DNA from: Paenibacillus aceti
GTDB taxonomy: Bacteria > Bacillota > Bacilli > Paenibacillales > Paenibacillaceae
Assembly: GCF_003614185.1 (NCBI RefSeq)
Contig: NZ_KZ987724.1
Span: forward strand, 4,997,878-5,061,877
Reading direction: 5' to 3'
Length of the DNA stretch: 64,000 bases
In this document: positions 24,080 through 32,092 of the stretch, in pieces
How the letters are laid out: every line of letters starts with the position of its first letter
Position numbering within the stretch: the first letter of the stretch is position 1
The notes under the pieces: generated by a model
Told to the model about the DNA's origin: nothing
Databases searched by the model: none
Seen by the model: the letters and a program-made list of their open reading frames with translations, nothing else
Program-made: the position numbers and the translations under genes

Positions 24080-25966
24080 TCAGTCCGTATATAGATACCA
24101 TCTACGAACAAACGGGATTTTCTTCCATTGTTTCTTAAGCCATGGCAGAACGTAGTAGTCCAGGCCGAACATGCTGCCGGAACCACCGATCAGGGCAACG
24201 CCTGCGGTCATGTACCAGATCATTTCCGTCGAAGCCATGCTGGAGGACCAGATCATAACGCCCAGACCAACCGTAACCGCCGACGATACAGCGGTGAACA
24301 GGCCGAGGATGAGGCAAATGCCGATCCCGATTTCCGCAAATACCATGAAGAATTGGAACACCGTAGCAAGAGCGGTATAACCACCGTCTGAAGTATAGAA
24401 GAAAATGTCCATGGACCATTCAACTATACTCTTGATGAAGCCTGGAACCGGTAATGCGGTTACTGCAGTCGAAGCACTCTCTACAGCAGATGCAGCAGAT
24501 TGAGCATCTACAGTTTGCGTTACTGCGCCAGCTGCCTCACTGGCTGCCGATACAGCGTCGCCAGCTTTCGTAGAAGCAGGGATCAGGAAGATGTTGTTCG
24601 GATCCTTCAGAATCTTAGGCAGCTTGTCGATACCTTCTTCTAGCCATTTGTAGCCTACGAAGATACGCAGCGGCAGCAGCCAGAAATTCGGCGAGCGTTT
24701 CGAGAAATGTCCGCCTACGAAGCTTCTGCGGTTGTTTACATGGAAGAATTCATGCATCATATAAGTCCATACTTTATTGAAGCCACATACCGTGAACAAG
24801 TAATACATATTAATCATATGCTTGAAGAACATAGCCAGGAAGCCGCTAACCATGAACATCTTGTTCGGCATACCGACATTGGCTACCCCGTAGCGGCTAC
24901 CGATACATACCATCGTACCATGGAAGCCTGGTTTATAGGATTTCTTCGGTTTGTTATGAACGTCTGCATAAATGTTATGAGCGATTACCGGAGCGGCTTG
25001 CTCGGCATTCTCAACCATCTGTGGTACAGGACGAGTCTCGCCTTCTGGAATATAGAAGATGTTATCCCCAACGATATATACATTCTCGTGATCTACGCTT
25101 TGAAGTTTGTCGTTGGTGACGATCCGTTTGCGGCCTTCCTGTTTCACATCAAGCTTGCCAACGAGGTCGGAGCCTTCAACCCCTGCGGTCCAGACGATAG
25201 TGTCAGCTTCAAGCTCTTTGTCGCCTAGCACAACGCTGGATGCTTTAACACCGGTGATTTTCGCGCTTGTTACGATATCAACGTTCATCTTCTTCAAGCG
25301 TTTGGCTGCTTTGTCGATCAGCTTATCCGGAAGGATAGGCAGGATCTTCGGAGCCATATCGGCAACAGTAAGCTTAACCTCACTAGGATCGATGAAGAAC
25401 TCCTTGCAGAGCTCATCGCGGAACTCTGCAAGCTCACCAATCAGTTCAACACCCGTAAATCCGGCGCCAACGACGATGAAGGAGAGCATTTTTTGGCGTT
25501 TAGCTGCATTCGTCTCTTTGGCAGCTTCGCTGAACATGCGGCGCACTTGATGCTTCAGACGAACGGCATCTTCATAGGACCACAATGTGAGTGAATGCTC
25601 CTCAGCACCTGGAATGCCGAAGAACGTTGGCTTACAGCCAGTACCGATGACGAGATAGTCGTATTTGTAGGTGTTTTTAGCTGAATGAAGCTGTTTGGCA
25701 TTGAAATCGATGCCATCAATAGAATCAAGTACAACATCGACTTTCTGACCTTGGAAGATTTTCTTAAGTTCAATCTTTACTGAATCTTCTTGTGCACGAT
25801 TTGCTGCAACTTCATGCAATTCCGTCAGCAGGGTGTGATAAGGATTGCGATCGATCAGTTGGATCTCCACATCTTTATCTTTCTTGAACAGTTTGGCAAG
25901 ATGTTTGGATGTCGTAACACCGCCGTAACCGCCGCCAAGAACGACAATTTTCTTCAAAAGGGTCAC
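24080..25966 (-). CDS. ndh2: Type II NADH dehydrogenase with C-terminal membrane (DoxX-like) domain
   Basis: A 628-residue fusion. The first 400 residues are a two-dinucleotide-fold NDH-2: FAD site VVLGGGYGGVTTSKHL (residues 8-23), NADH site FIVVGAGFTGVELIGELAEF (near 163) and the late FAD motif VYIVGDN (near 297). The remaining part has several hydrophobic helices beginning LLPLRIFVGYKWLEEGIDKLP, a DoxX-like lead, with an Ala-rich linker near 470-500. Ordinary NDH-2 has about 400 residues; the 630-residue form with a membrane tail is that of the EET-dedicated Ndh2 of Listeria. Oxidises NADH and reduces the quinone pool. Directly downstream of pplA (47 bp), hence one operon. Confidence 0.93.
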   Translation of the reverse strand: MTLLKKIVVLGGGYGGVTTSKHLAKLFKKDKDVEIQLIDRNPYHTLLTELHEVAANRAQEDSVKIELKKIFQGQKVDVVLDSIDGIDFNAKQLHSAKNTYKYDYLVIGTGCKPTFFGIPGAEEHSLTLWSYEDAVRLKHQVRRMFSEAAKETNAAKRQKMLSFIVVGAGFTGVELIGELAEFRDELCKEFFIDPSEVKLTVADMAPKILPILPDKLIDKAAKRLKKMNVDIVTSAKITGVKASSVVLGDKELEADTIVWTAGVEGSDLVGKLDVKQEGRKRIVTNDKLQSVDHENVYIVGDNIFYIPEGETRPVPQMVENAEQAAPVIAHNIYADVHNKPKKSYKPGFHGTMVCIGSRYGVANVGMPNKMFMVSGFLAMFFKHMINMYYLFTVCGFNKVWTYMMHEFFHVNNRRSFVGGHFSKRSPNFWLLPLRIFVGYKWLEEGIDKLPKILKDPNNIFLIPASTKAGDAVSAASEAAGAVTQTVDAQSAASAVESASTAVTALPVPGFIKSIVEWSMDIFFYTSDGGYTALATVFQFFMVFAEIGIGICLILGLFTAVSSAVTVGLGVMIWSSSMASTEMIWYMTAGVALIGGSGSMFGLDYYVLPWLKKQWKKIPFVRRWYLYTD

Positions 25967-26013
25967 CTTCTTATATTAAGTAATAATCGCACAGGGCGAA
26001 TTGTTGCAGTAAT

Positions 26014-26910
26014 TTATTTGGCTTGATCAAGCGCTTTGATAGCCAAATCATAGTAGGATTGGACAGAGATCGTTACACCAGAGATGGCATCGGTCTTGCC
26101 TTCTTCGTTGAAGCTCAGAGCGGAAGCATCTTGGTTCTCAACGAGGTATTGCTCAGCTGTAGCTGCTTCCTCATGCCATTCAGCCTGGGCTCCGCCAGCT
26201 TTCATGCCGTACTTGCCATCGATGGAAGCTTGTTTCTTGTCCTCGCCAGCTTCATTTACACCGCTGAAGTTAGCTTTTACGATCTTGCCTGCAGCAACGA
26301 CGATGTCTACAGTATCTTTCCAGCCGGATTTACTGAAGCTGTCGCCTTCTGCATGATAGGTTCCGTCTTTGTATGGGCCAACTTCAACTGGGCCTGCATC
26401 AAGAGCAGCTTTGGCCAGGTTAACGAAGTCGCCAACATGGATGGATACACCGGATACAGCGTCAGTCTTGCCTTCATCATTCAGTGTGATGGCTGTAGGG
26501 TCTTGTTTTTCGATCAGGAATTTGTCGAGGGCTTCAGCTTGTTCATGCCATTCCGAAGCAGCGCCGCCAGCCTTCATACCGTACTTGCCTTCTTTGGAAT
26601 AAGTGATCTTGTCGACAGGAGCTTTGTCACTGATGGCATTCCACTCTACATCGGTAATTTTACCGCCGGATACTGTCAGGGTCATGATGGACTGCCAGCC
26701 GGACTCAGCGTCAACTTCACCTTTTGCGAAATATACGCCATCTTTATAAGCGCCTGCTTCTGCATTGGAGCCTGCACTGTTGTTACTGCTGCTGTTATTC
26801 GTAGGTGTGTTGCTTGCTGCGTTGTTCCCGCCATTTTTGCTTGAGCCGCAGCCTGCAAGGAGACCGAGCAACAACACGCTGCTAAGCAAAATAATAGATG
26901 CCTTTTTCAT
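26014..26910 (-). CDS. pplA: PplA-like lipoprotein with two FMN-binding domains
   Basis: A 298-residue surface lipoprotein: lipobox LLAGC (C21), a long Ser/Asn linker (residues 25-52), then two FMN_bind domains of about 120 residues each with the same layout (YKDGVYFAKG / YKDGTYHAEG, YGMKAGGA in both, WHEQAE / WHEEAA). Each ends in an ApbE flavinylation motif: DAVSGVS with Ser156 and DAISGVT with Thr280 as predicted FMN acceptors. This is the extracellular electron carrier of flavin-based EET. Start moved to the ATG at 26910 because GGAGGT lies 9 nt upstream and the signal peptide begins there. Promoter carries a Fnr-type box. Confidence 0.95.
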   Translation of the reverse strand: MKKASIILLSSVLLLGLLAGCGSSKNGGNNAASNTPTNNSSSNNSAGSNAEAGAYKDGVYFAKGEVDAESGWQSIMTLTVSGGKITDVEWNAISDKAPVDKITYSKEGKYGMKAGGAASEWHEQAEALDKFLIEKQDPTAITLNDEGKTDAVSGVSIHVGDFVNLAKAALDAGPVEVGPYKDGTYHAEGDSFSKSGWKDTVDIVVAAGKIVKANFSGVNEAGEDKKQASIDGKYGMKAGGAQAEWHEEAATAEQYLVENQDASALSFNEEGKTDAISGVTISVQSYYDLAIKALDQAK

Positions 26911-27031
26911 AGTAAATGACCTCCAGTTTGTACTTAAAGAATGTATATTAAAATGTTTTGGACATTTTAATAGTGAAGCCTTGGGAGACAAGGTATCTCG
27001 AGCTAGTGAATGTAATCACAAAAGCTCTGTT

Positions 27032-27081
27032 CGATGGAATTTTAGCATATAAACATATACAGCAATGTGAAAAATGTCACT
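27032..27081 (-). promoter_or_regulatory. Fnr-type box and extended -10 promoter of pplA-ndh2
   Basis: TGTGAAAAATGTCACT (27066-27081) matches the Bacillus Fnr consensus TGTGA-N6-TCACT at every fixed base. On the minus strand TGC-TAAAAT is an extended -10 at 27044-27039, which places the start near 27032 and the box centre at about -41.5, the position used for activation. Confidence 0.7.
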
Positions 27082-27147
27082 GGGTGTGTGACATAAAACA
27101 ACACCTTGTCCAAACCAAAATTCAAACATACCGCGGTGTTTCAGTAA

Positions 27148-27161
27148 TGGAAACGATTACT
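27148..27161. promoter_or_regulatory. cre-like site upstream of pplA
   Basis: TGGAAACGATTACT matches the CcpA consensus TGWAANCGNTNWCA at 12 of 14 positions, about 70 bp upstream of the Fnr-type box. Suggestive only. Confidence 0.35.
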
Positions 27162-27262
27162 TTGATTTTAAGTAATTTTTTAATTTATTTTTGAAATATT
27201 TTTAAGGAGATATTTTTTCCCCATTAATATAGTAGCTTTCCGCATTTAAGGTTAAATCATGC

Positions 27263-28705
27263 TTATATAAAAATTTTCTTGATCGCTTCGCGCTGTGATT
27301 TGGGACCGAGCACATATAAAGTATCTCCGGCATGAATTTGAGTATTCCCGCGCGGGGTTACAATCTGTTCTCCACGGATGACCGCCGTGACCAGTGCCTC
27401 ATTTGGCAGCTCAAGCTCCTGCAATTCTTTGCCGACCACACTCATGTCCTGCAGAACATATAAATGATTAATCTCCGATTTCGTCTTGCCAAGAGCGACG
27501 AGTTCAAGCAGGGAATGTTGCGGCCGCTTCGTTGCATCGGTTAAACTGAGCTTCTCAGCCAGAGGAGAGATCGTAGCCCCCTGGATAACAGCGGAGGTCA
27601 ACACGACGAAGAAGACTACATTGAAATACAGCGCCCCATGCGGTAATCCACTCATCAACGGGTAGGTTGCGAGAACAATCGGAACAGCTCCGCGCAGCCC
27701 AGCCCAGGATAGCAGGATTTTCTCTTTGAAGGGGATCCTGGTGAAAAGGGTGCTGATGAACACGCCGATCGGGCGGGAGACGAACATGAGCAGCATGGAT
27801 AGGGCCAATCCCGGCAGTACGATCTTCGGAAGCTGGCTCGGGAATACGAGCAGACCGAGTAAGGTGAACATAGTGATCTGCATGATCCAGCCAAAACCTT
27901 CATTGAACTGCAGAATAGATTGCTGATGAGTGAGGTCGCTGTTCCCGAGCACGAGGGCCATCACATATACCGCAAGAAGTCCGCTGCCGTGAAGCAGGCC
28001 GGTAACCCCGTAAGTGAGAATCGAGAAGGCGATCGCCATGACGGGATAGAGACCCGAAGAGTCAAAATTCATATTATTGATCGTCTTGACCGCAAGCCAG
28101 CCGAATACGAGCCCTAACAACAGCCCCAGCCCCATATCTCGGCAGAAGCTCAGGATCAGCGGCAGCAGCGCATGATCAGGGCGCTGAATCCACTCGATCA
28201 GCGTAACCGTAAGAAAGACAGCCATGGGGTCATTGCTGCCAGACTCCGCTTCAAGCGTAGCAGAGATACGCTCTTTGATATTCTTCCCGCTAAGCACAGA
28301 GAATACGGCAGCCGCATCCGTTGAGCCGACGATCGCACCGAACAGTAGCGCCTCCGCCAAGGATAAATCGAGGATATACATTGCACAGATCCCAATAACG
28401 ACCGTAGTTATAATGACGCCTAGCGTTGCCAGCGACAATGCGGTGGGGATGACGGGCTTGATCGTCTGGAACTTCGTCTGCATCCCGCCTCCTAGCAGAA
28501 TGACGATTAAGGCGAAGGTACCGACCAGTTGCGCCAAAAAAGCATTGTCAAAATAGATGAACCGATTGAGAACCATTCCTGCAGCGATAAAAAATACGAG
28601 TGCCGGCAAGCCAAAACGCGTGGAAAATTTGGTTGCGAATACACCGATAAGCAACAGGCTGGCCAATAGGATCACGATGGAATTCGTCATAGTTGTTGAA
28701 TCCAT
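27263..28705 (-). CDS. NhaP-type potassium/cation:proton antiporter with TrkA-C domain
   Basis: A 480-residue CPA1-family exchanger: about twelve hydrophobic helices (residues 5-385) with the antiporter core signature EAESGSNDPMAV (near 152-163), then a cytosolic TrkA-C regulatory domain (QDMSVVGKELQELELP through GDTLYVLGPKSQRE, residues 405-475). Exchanges K+ or Na+ for H+, helping pH and osmotic balance. ATG start; GGAGGCAGGCT upstream. Single transcription unit as far as visible; its 3' end faces the pplA promoter region on the same strand. Confidence 0.9.
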   Translation of the reverse strand: MDSTTMTNSIVILLASLLLIGVFATKFSTRFGLPALVFFIAAGMVLNRFIYFDNAFLAQLVGTFALIVILLGGGMQTKFQTIKPVIPTALSLATLGVIITTVVIGICAMYILDLSLAEALLFGAIVGSTDAAAVFSVLSGKNIKERISATLEAESGSNDPMAVFLTVTLIEWIQRPDHALLPLILSFCRDMGLGLLLGLVFGWLAVKTINNMNFDSSGLYPVMAIAFSILTYGVTGLLHGSGLLAVYVMALVLGNSDLTHQQSILQFNEGFGWIMQITMFTLLGLLVFPSQLPKIVLPGLALSMLLMFVSRPIGVFISTLFTRIPFKEKILLSWAGLRGAVPIVLATYPLMSGLPHGALYFNVVFFVVLTSAVIQGATISPLAEKLSLTDATKRPQHSLLELVALGKTKSEINHLYVLQDMSVVGKELQELELPNEALVTAVIRGEQIVTPRGNTQIHAGDTLYVLGPKSQREAIKKIFI

Positions 28706-28852
28706 AGCCTGCCTCCAAGTTTAATTTAGTACCTTACTGTATTATTATACAAACGATTTTTTTTATTTGCATACTGTTATGAAATGTTAACCCGTATTTG
28801 CCGATAAATAAGGAAGAAGATGGCAACTACAAGATGGAAGGAATGACATCCC

Positions 28853-30367
28853 TTGACGGTATATAAGACATTCGTCTCTCGTCTTCTGCTTCAGTACGTA
28901 GTAGGTGCTGTGATCGCCATCGTAACTATCGGTGGGTTAATGATATTTATGCCGTTTAGCCTTAGTCAGCAGGAGTGTTATCTCATCATTGGCATCCTGG
29001 CTGTCTCAGTATGTACCATGCTGGTGCTGGAAGCTATTATACTCAAGCGGCAGATCAAGCCGATCAAATTGGCGTTTCTTGAAGGGGTGGATAGCTTCCA
29101 GTCCATGCAGAACGTGTATTTCCGGGCGCATCGGTATCCGGAGCTGGCGGCAAGGCGTATTCTCGGTCCTCATTTATTCGGACTCATGCTGCCTTTGGTC
29201 GGTTTGACGTTGCTGTTTATCCATACCGGCCAACTGTCGATTCCTTATTATTATGTCATGCTGGTGTTCGTTACCGGAGCACTGATCGTCGGGATGCACA
29301 CTTTGATTGAATTTTACCTGACCTATAATTATGTTCGACCGGTTCTGACCGAGTTATGTACCCAGTCCTTCGCACAGTTCGGCAGAGAGCTGTCCCTTGG
29401 CGGCCGCGTATTCATCCCACTGAAGCGCAAATTAAGATGGAGCCTATTCCTGATGGGGGCGATCCCACTGCTGCTATATGGGCTATGCGTTCAGTTCGGG
29501 GTAGAAGGCTGGAATATGGGCCGAATAACCTCTTATTGGTATTGGGCGCTCGGCGTATTGGTGATAGGACTTGGCTACTCATTTATCGGTTCCAGACTGC
29601 TTACACGGGAAATTGTCCTGCCGATTCAGCATTTATATGAACGTATGTCTGATGTGCAAATTGGTCATATGCATACCGGGGCGAGCGATCTATTCTCTGA
29701 TGAGTTCTCTCGATTGGTGTGGGGATTTAACCATATGCTGCGTGGGATCAATGTGCAGAACGCCCGCAACAATCAATTGGTGGAGAGCTATTTCGCCACC
29801 TTGGCGGCTGCCCTGGATGCCAGAGATCCTTATACGGCCGGGCATTCCCTGAGAGTAGCGGATTATGCGGTTCTCATCGGCAGGCTTGCCAAATTGAACG
29901 AGCGGGAGATGAATGAGCTACGTCAGTCAGCACTTCTTCATGATATAGGCAAGATAGGAATTCGTGATTCGGTTCTGTTAAAAGAGGGCAAGCTGACCGA
30001 AGCGGAATGGGAGCAAATCAAGGAACATCCGGTGCTAGGTGAGACGATATTGAAGCAGATTGAGCCGACGAGTTTCATGGCTCCGATTCTGCCCGGAGTC
30101 CGCTCGCATCATGAACGATATGATGGCAAAGGATATCCTGATGGGCTTAAAGGTGAGGAAATCCCGTTATTTGGCCGGATTATCGCGGTTGCGGATGCCT
30201 TCGATGCGATGACCTCCAACCGTCCCTATCGTGCAGGACTGGACCGAAAGACGGCGTTAGCTATTCTGGAGGAAGGCCGGGGAACGCAGTGGGACCCTTA
30301 TTTTGTGGGCTTATTCGTGGAAATGATGAGAAGAACTGAGCTTGATGTAGCAGCGTCTAAAGAATAA
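28853..30367 (+). CDS. Membrane-bound HD-GYP domain protein (probable c-di-GMP phosphodiesterase)
   Basis: A 504-residue protein: six hydrophobic helices in two groups (residues 12-65 and 100-255), a HAMP-like linker near 260-310, then an HD-GYP domain. Metal-binding HD lies in ALLHDIGKIGI (near 362) and the GYP signature in HHERYDGKGYPDGLKGEE (near 420), with the conserved VADAFDAMTSNRPYR after it. This domain hydrolyses cyclic-di-GMP in most characterised proteins. Start is a TTG with GGAAGGA about 10 nt upstream. The 3' end is followed by solo repeat end D. Confidence 0.9.
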   Translation: MTVYKTFVSRLLLQYVVGAVIAIVTIGGLMIFMPFSLSQQECYLIIGILAVSVCTMLVLEAIILKRQIKPIKLAFLEGVDSFQSMQNVYFRAHRYPELAARRILGPHLFGLMLPLVGLTLLFIHTGQLSIPYYYVMLVFVTGALIVGMHTLIEFYLTYNYVRPVLTELCTQSFAQFGRELSLGGRVFIPLKRKLRWSLFLMGAIPLLLYGLCVQFGVEGWNMGRITSYWYWALGVLVIGLGYSFIGSRLLTREIVLPIQHLYERMSDVQIGHMHTGASDLFSDEFSRLVWGFNHMLRGINVQNARNNQLVESYFATLAAALDARDPYTAGHSLRVADYAVLIGRLAKLNEREMNELRQSALLHDIGKIGIRDSVLLKEGKLTEAEWEQIKEHPVLGETILKQIEPTSFMAPILPGVRSHHERYDGKGYPDGLKGEEIPLFGRIIAVADAFDAMTSNRPYRAGLDRKTALAILEEGRGTQWDPYFVGLFVEMMRRTELDVAASKE

Positions 30368-30390
30368 TTTGCGCGAAATAACGGCAATCC

Positions 30391-30467
30391 GAGATGTTCA
30401 CATTTTTGGGCACGCAAAAGGGGCGTCTCAAGTCGGAAGATCGATTTTTGAGACAGCCCCTATTTTT
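30391..30467. repeat. Solo right end (copy D) of the hairpin-rich element, acting as terminator
   Basis: About 75 bp identical in layout to the right ends of copies A, B and C: a GATGTTCAC lead, then GGGGCGTCTCAA pairing with TTGAGACAGCCCC around a GTCG/CGA inner stem. It lies between the convergent HD-GYP and PAP2 genes, 13 bp from the PAP2 stop, with T- or A-rich flanks suitable for termination both ways. Confidence 0.75.
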
Positions 30468-30473
30468 GCAGAG

Positions 30474-31166
30474 CTATAAATTTACGTCCTGATCAGGTCT
30501 CGGCGGCTTGGTTAGTGCAGCGCGGGATGTCGAACCTTGGCGCGCACGCGAGTAGCTGTTCCATACTTTCGTAATAATTATAAATACAATTTCACCTAAA
30601 ATTATGGAGCCCAATGCATCGTAGATTACATGCTGCTTCACCAGCAGGGTCGAGATAATAATTAATACGGCTCCGGCAATGAAGGCGGCTTTGACCGATT
30701 TGCGAATCGTTCTTGCAGCCAGTGCTCCCCTCATAATGACATAGGAGTGCAGGGCGTGAATACTTGGAAAGCAGTTATATGGATTGTCCACCCCGTATAC
30801 ATAATCGAGCAACAGCTTCTTATCCCAGGTGTCAGGAATCACCTCGGGACGTATAACGGTGGTCTGGTAATAGAAGTAAATGAAATAGCAGACAATAAGT
30901 CCGATGTTCATGACGATAATCGTGCGATAATAGGCCGATCTATCCTTGTAACAGAGATAAAGAATCCCGATGATGATATAAGGATACCAGCCGATATAAG
31001 GGATGGCCATCGACGGGATGAGTGGAAGCCAGTCATCGATCGGAGAGGTCAGGACATGGACATTCCGGCCTCCATTATTAAGCAAGCCGTAGAACAGACC
31101 CATCAAGCCTATTGAAGCTGAGAAGCATAATGCACGAAGATAATCTTTGGATAGATACTGCCGCAA
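30474..31166 (-). CDS. PAP2-superfamily membrane phosphatase / inositolphosphotransferase-like
   Basis: A 230-residue membrane protein with about six hydrophobic helices. The PAP2 catalytic residues are visible as CFPSIHALHSYV (near 133) and KQHVIYDALGS (near 194), the forms found in the Aur1/Ipt1-like branch. Such proteins act on lipid or prenyl phosphates at the outer face. The start is set at a TTG (31166) with GAGGTGGT 6 nt upstream; the longer version from 31196 has no ribosome site. Convergent with the HD-GYP gene. Confidence 0.8.
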   Translation of the reverse strand: MRQYLSKDYLRALCFSASIGLMGLFYGLLNNGGRNVHVLTSPIDDWLPLIPSMAIPYIGWYPYIIIGILYLCYKDRSAYYRTIIVMNIGLIVCYFIYFYYQTTVIRPEVIPDTWDKKLLLDYVYGVDNPYNCFPSIHALHSYVIMRGALAARTIRKSVKAAFIAGAVLIIISTLLVKQHVIYDALGSIILGEIVFIIITKVWNSYSRARQGSTSRAALTKPPRPDQDVNL

Positions 31167-31323
31167 GAATACACCACCTCGTAGAAGTTTGTTCAATCGT
31201 CAATCAACGATAGCATTATCATAACAATTTTTGGGCGATGAAGGAAATGAGAGGTTGCGATGAGCATTCATTAGCGGATACAATTAATAGAATTAATGAA
31301 TATTCGCAAAAGGCGGGATTGAA

Positions 31324-31707
31324 ATGGCAAAGCAAGCGATAGCAACAACGGCGGCACCTGGGGCGATCGGGCCTTACTCTCAGGCCGTGCAAGCAGGGGA
31401 GTACATATTTGCCTCCGGGCAGCTTGGGTTGATACCGGAGACGGGCCAGTTGGCAGAGGGGCTTGAGGCGCAGGCGACTCAGTCGCTCCGTAATGTCAGC
31501 GCGATATTGGAGGCGGCGGGCACCGGGCTTGACCAGGTTGTGAAGACAACGGTCTTCCTGAAGGATATGAACGATTTTGCCAAGGTTAATGAAATTTACG
31601 GCTCCTTCTTCGCCGAGCCTTATCCGGCTCGTAGCGCTGTGGAGGTGGCTCGACTGCCCAAGGATGGCCTGGTCGAAATCGAGGTCATCGCTTTGAAGAG
31701 GTCTTAG
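31324..31707 (+). CDS. ridA: RidA family reactive intermediate/imine deaminase
   Basis: A 127-residue YjgF/YER057c/UK114 protein that hydrolyses reactive enamines/imines formed by PLP enzymes. Family blocks: GAIGPYSQAVQAGEYIFASGQLG (residues 13-35, split by a flexible loop), the catalytic arginine in YPARSAVEVARLPKDGLVEIE and the final glutamate of that block. ATG start; the upstream GGCGGG is a modest ribosome site. Stands alone, followed by repeat family 2 and a terminator. Confidence 0.95.
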   Translation: MAKQAIATTAAPGAIGPYSQAVQAGEYIFASGQLGLIPETGQLAEGLEAQATQSLRNVSAILEAAGTGLDQVVKTTVFLKDMNDFAKVNEIYGSFFAEPYPARSAVEVARLPKDGLVEIEVIALKRS

Positions 31708-31744
31708 TAGCACTAAGAGGCATGGGTCGCAATTTATAAAATCG

Positions 31745-31950
31745 CGTAAGTTAGTTGCAGAAATACACTTATTCCCCGGGAAGTTAGCTTGAAATCAGGA
31801 TATAGATGCGGATATACAACTATTCTCTTGCTTAAGCCAGGATTTGAAGGAGAAAACATGTGAGTAGTTGTATAACTGCAGCTATATCTTCTGTTTCGGG
31901 AAGCAAGGGGCAATATAGCTGCATATTAGCATTTATATTCCCCAAACTAT
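31745..31950. repeat. Intergenic repeat family 2, first copy (four units)
   Basis: Four related units built on a core like AAATACAACTATT recur about every 52-58 bp: AAATACACTTATT (31761), ATATACAACTATT (31813), TATAACTGCAGC (31871) and GCATATTAGCATTTAT (31921). The same four units in the same order and spacing occur at 43662-43852. Confidence 0.65.
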
Positions 31951-31952
31951 AG

Positions 31953-31989
31953 AAAACCGTCAGGGCGATCTGCCTTGACGGTTTTCTTA
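31953..31989 (+). terminator. Terminator before the SNF2 gene
   Basis: AAAACCGTCA...GGC pairs with GCC...TGACGGTTTT, ending TTTTCTTAT. Terminates the ridA transcript. Confidence 0.8.
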
Positions 31990-32092
31990 TCCGCTGTACA
32001 AACTTCCATCGAGTTTATATTAGTTTATATTTCGTATAAAATAGTAAGGATGGGTTAATGTTTGGTATTTAAAGAAATGGCGGGAGATCAGC

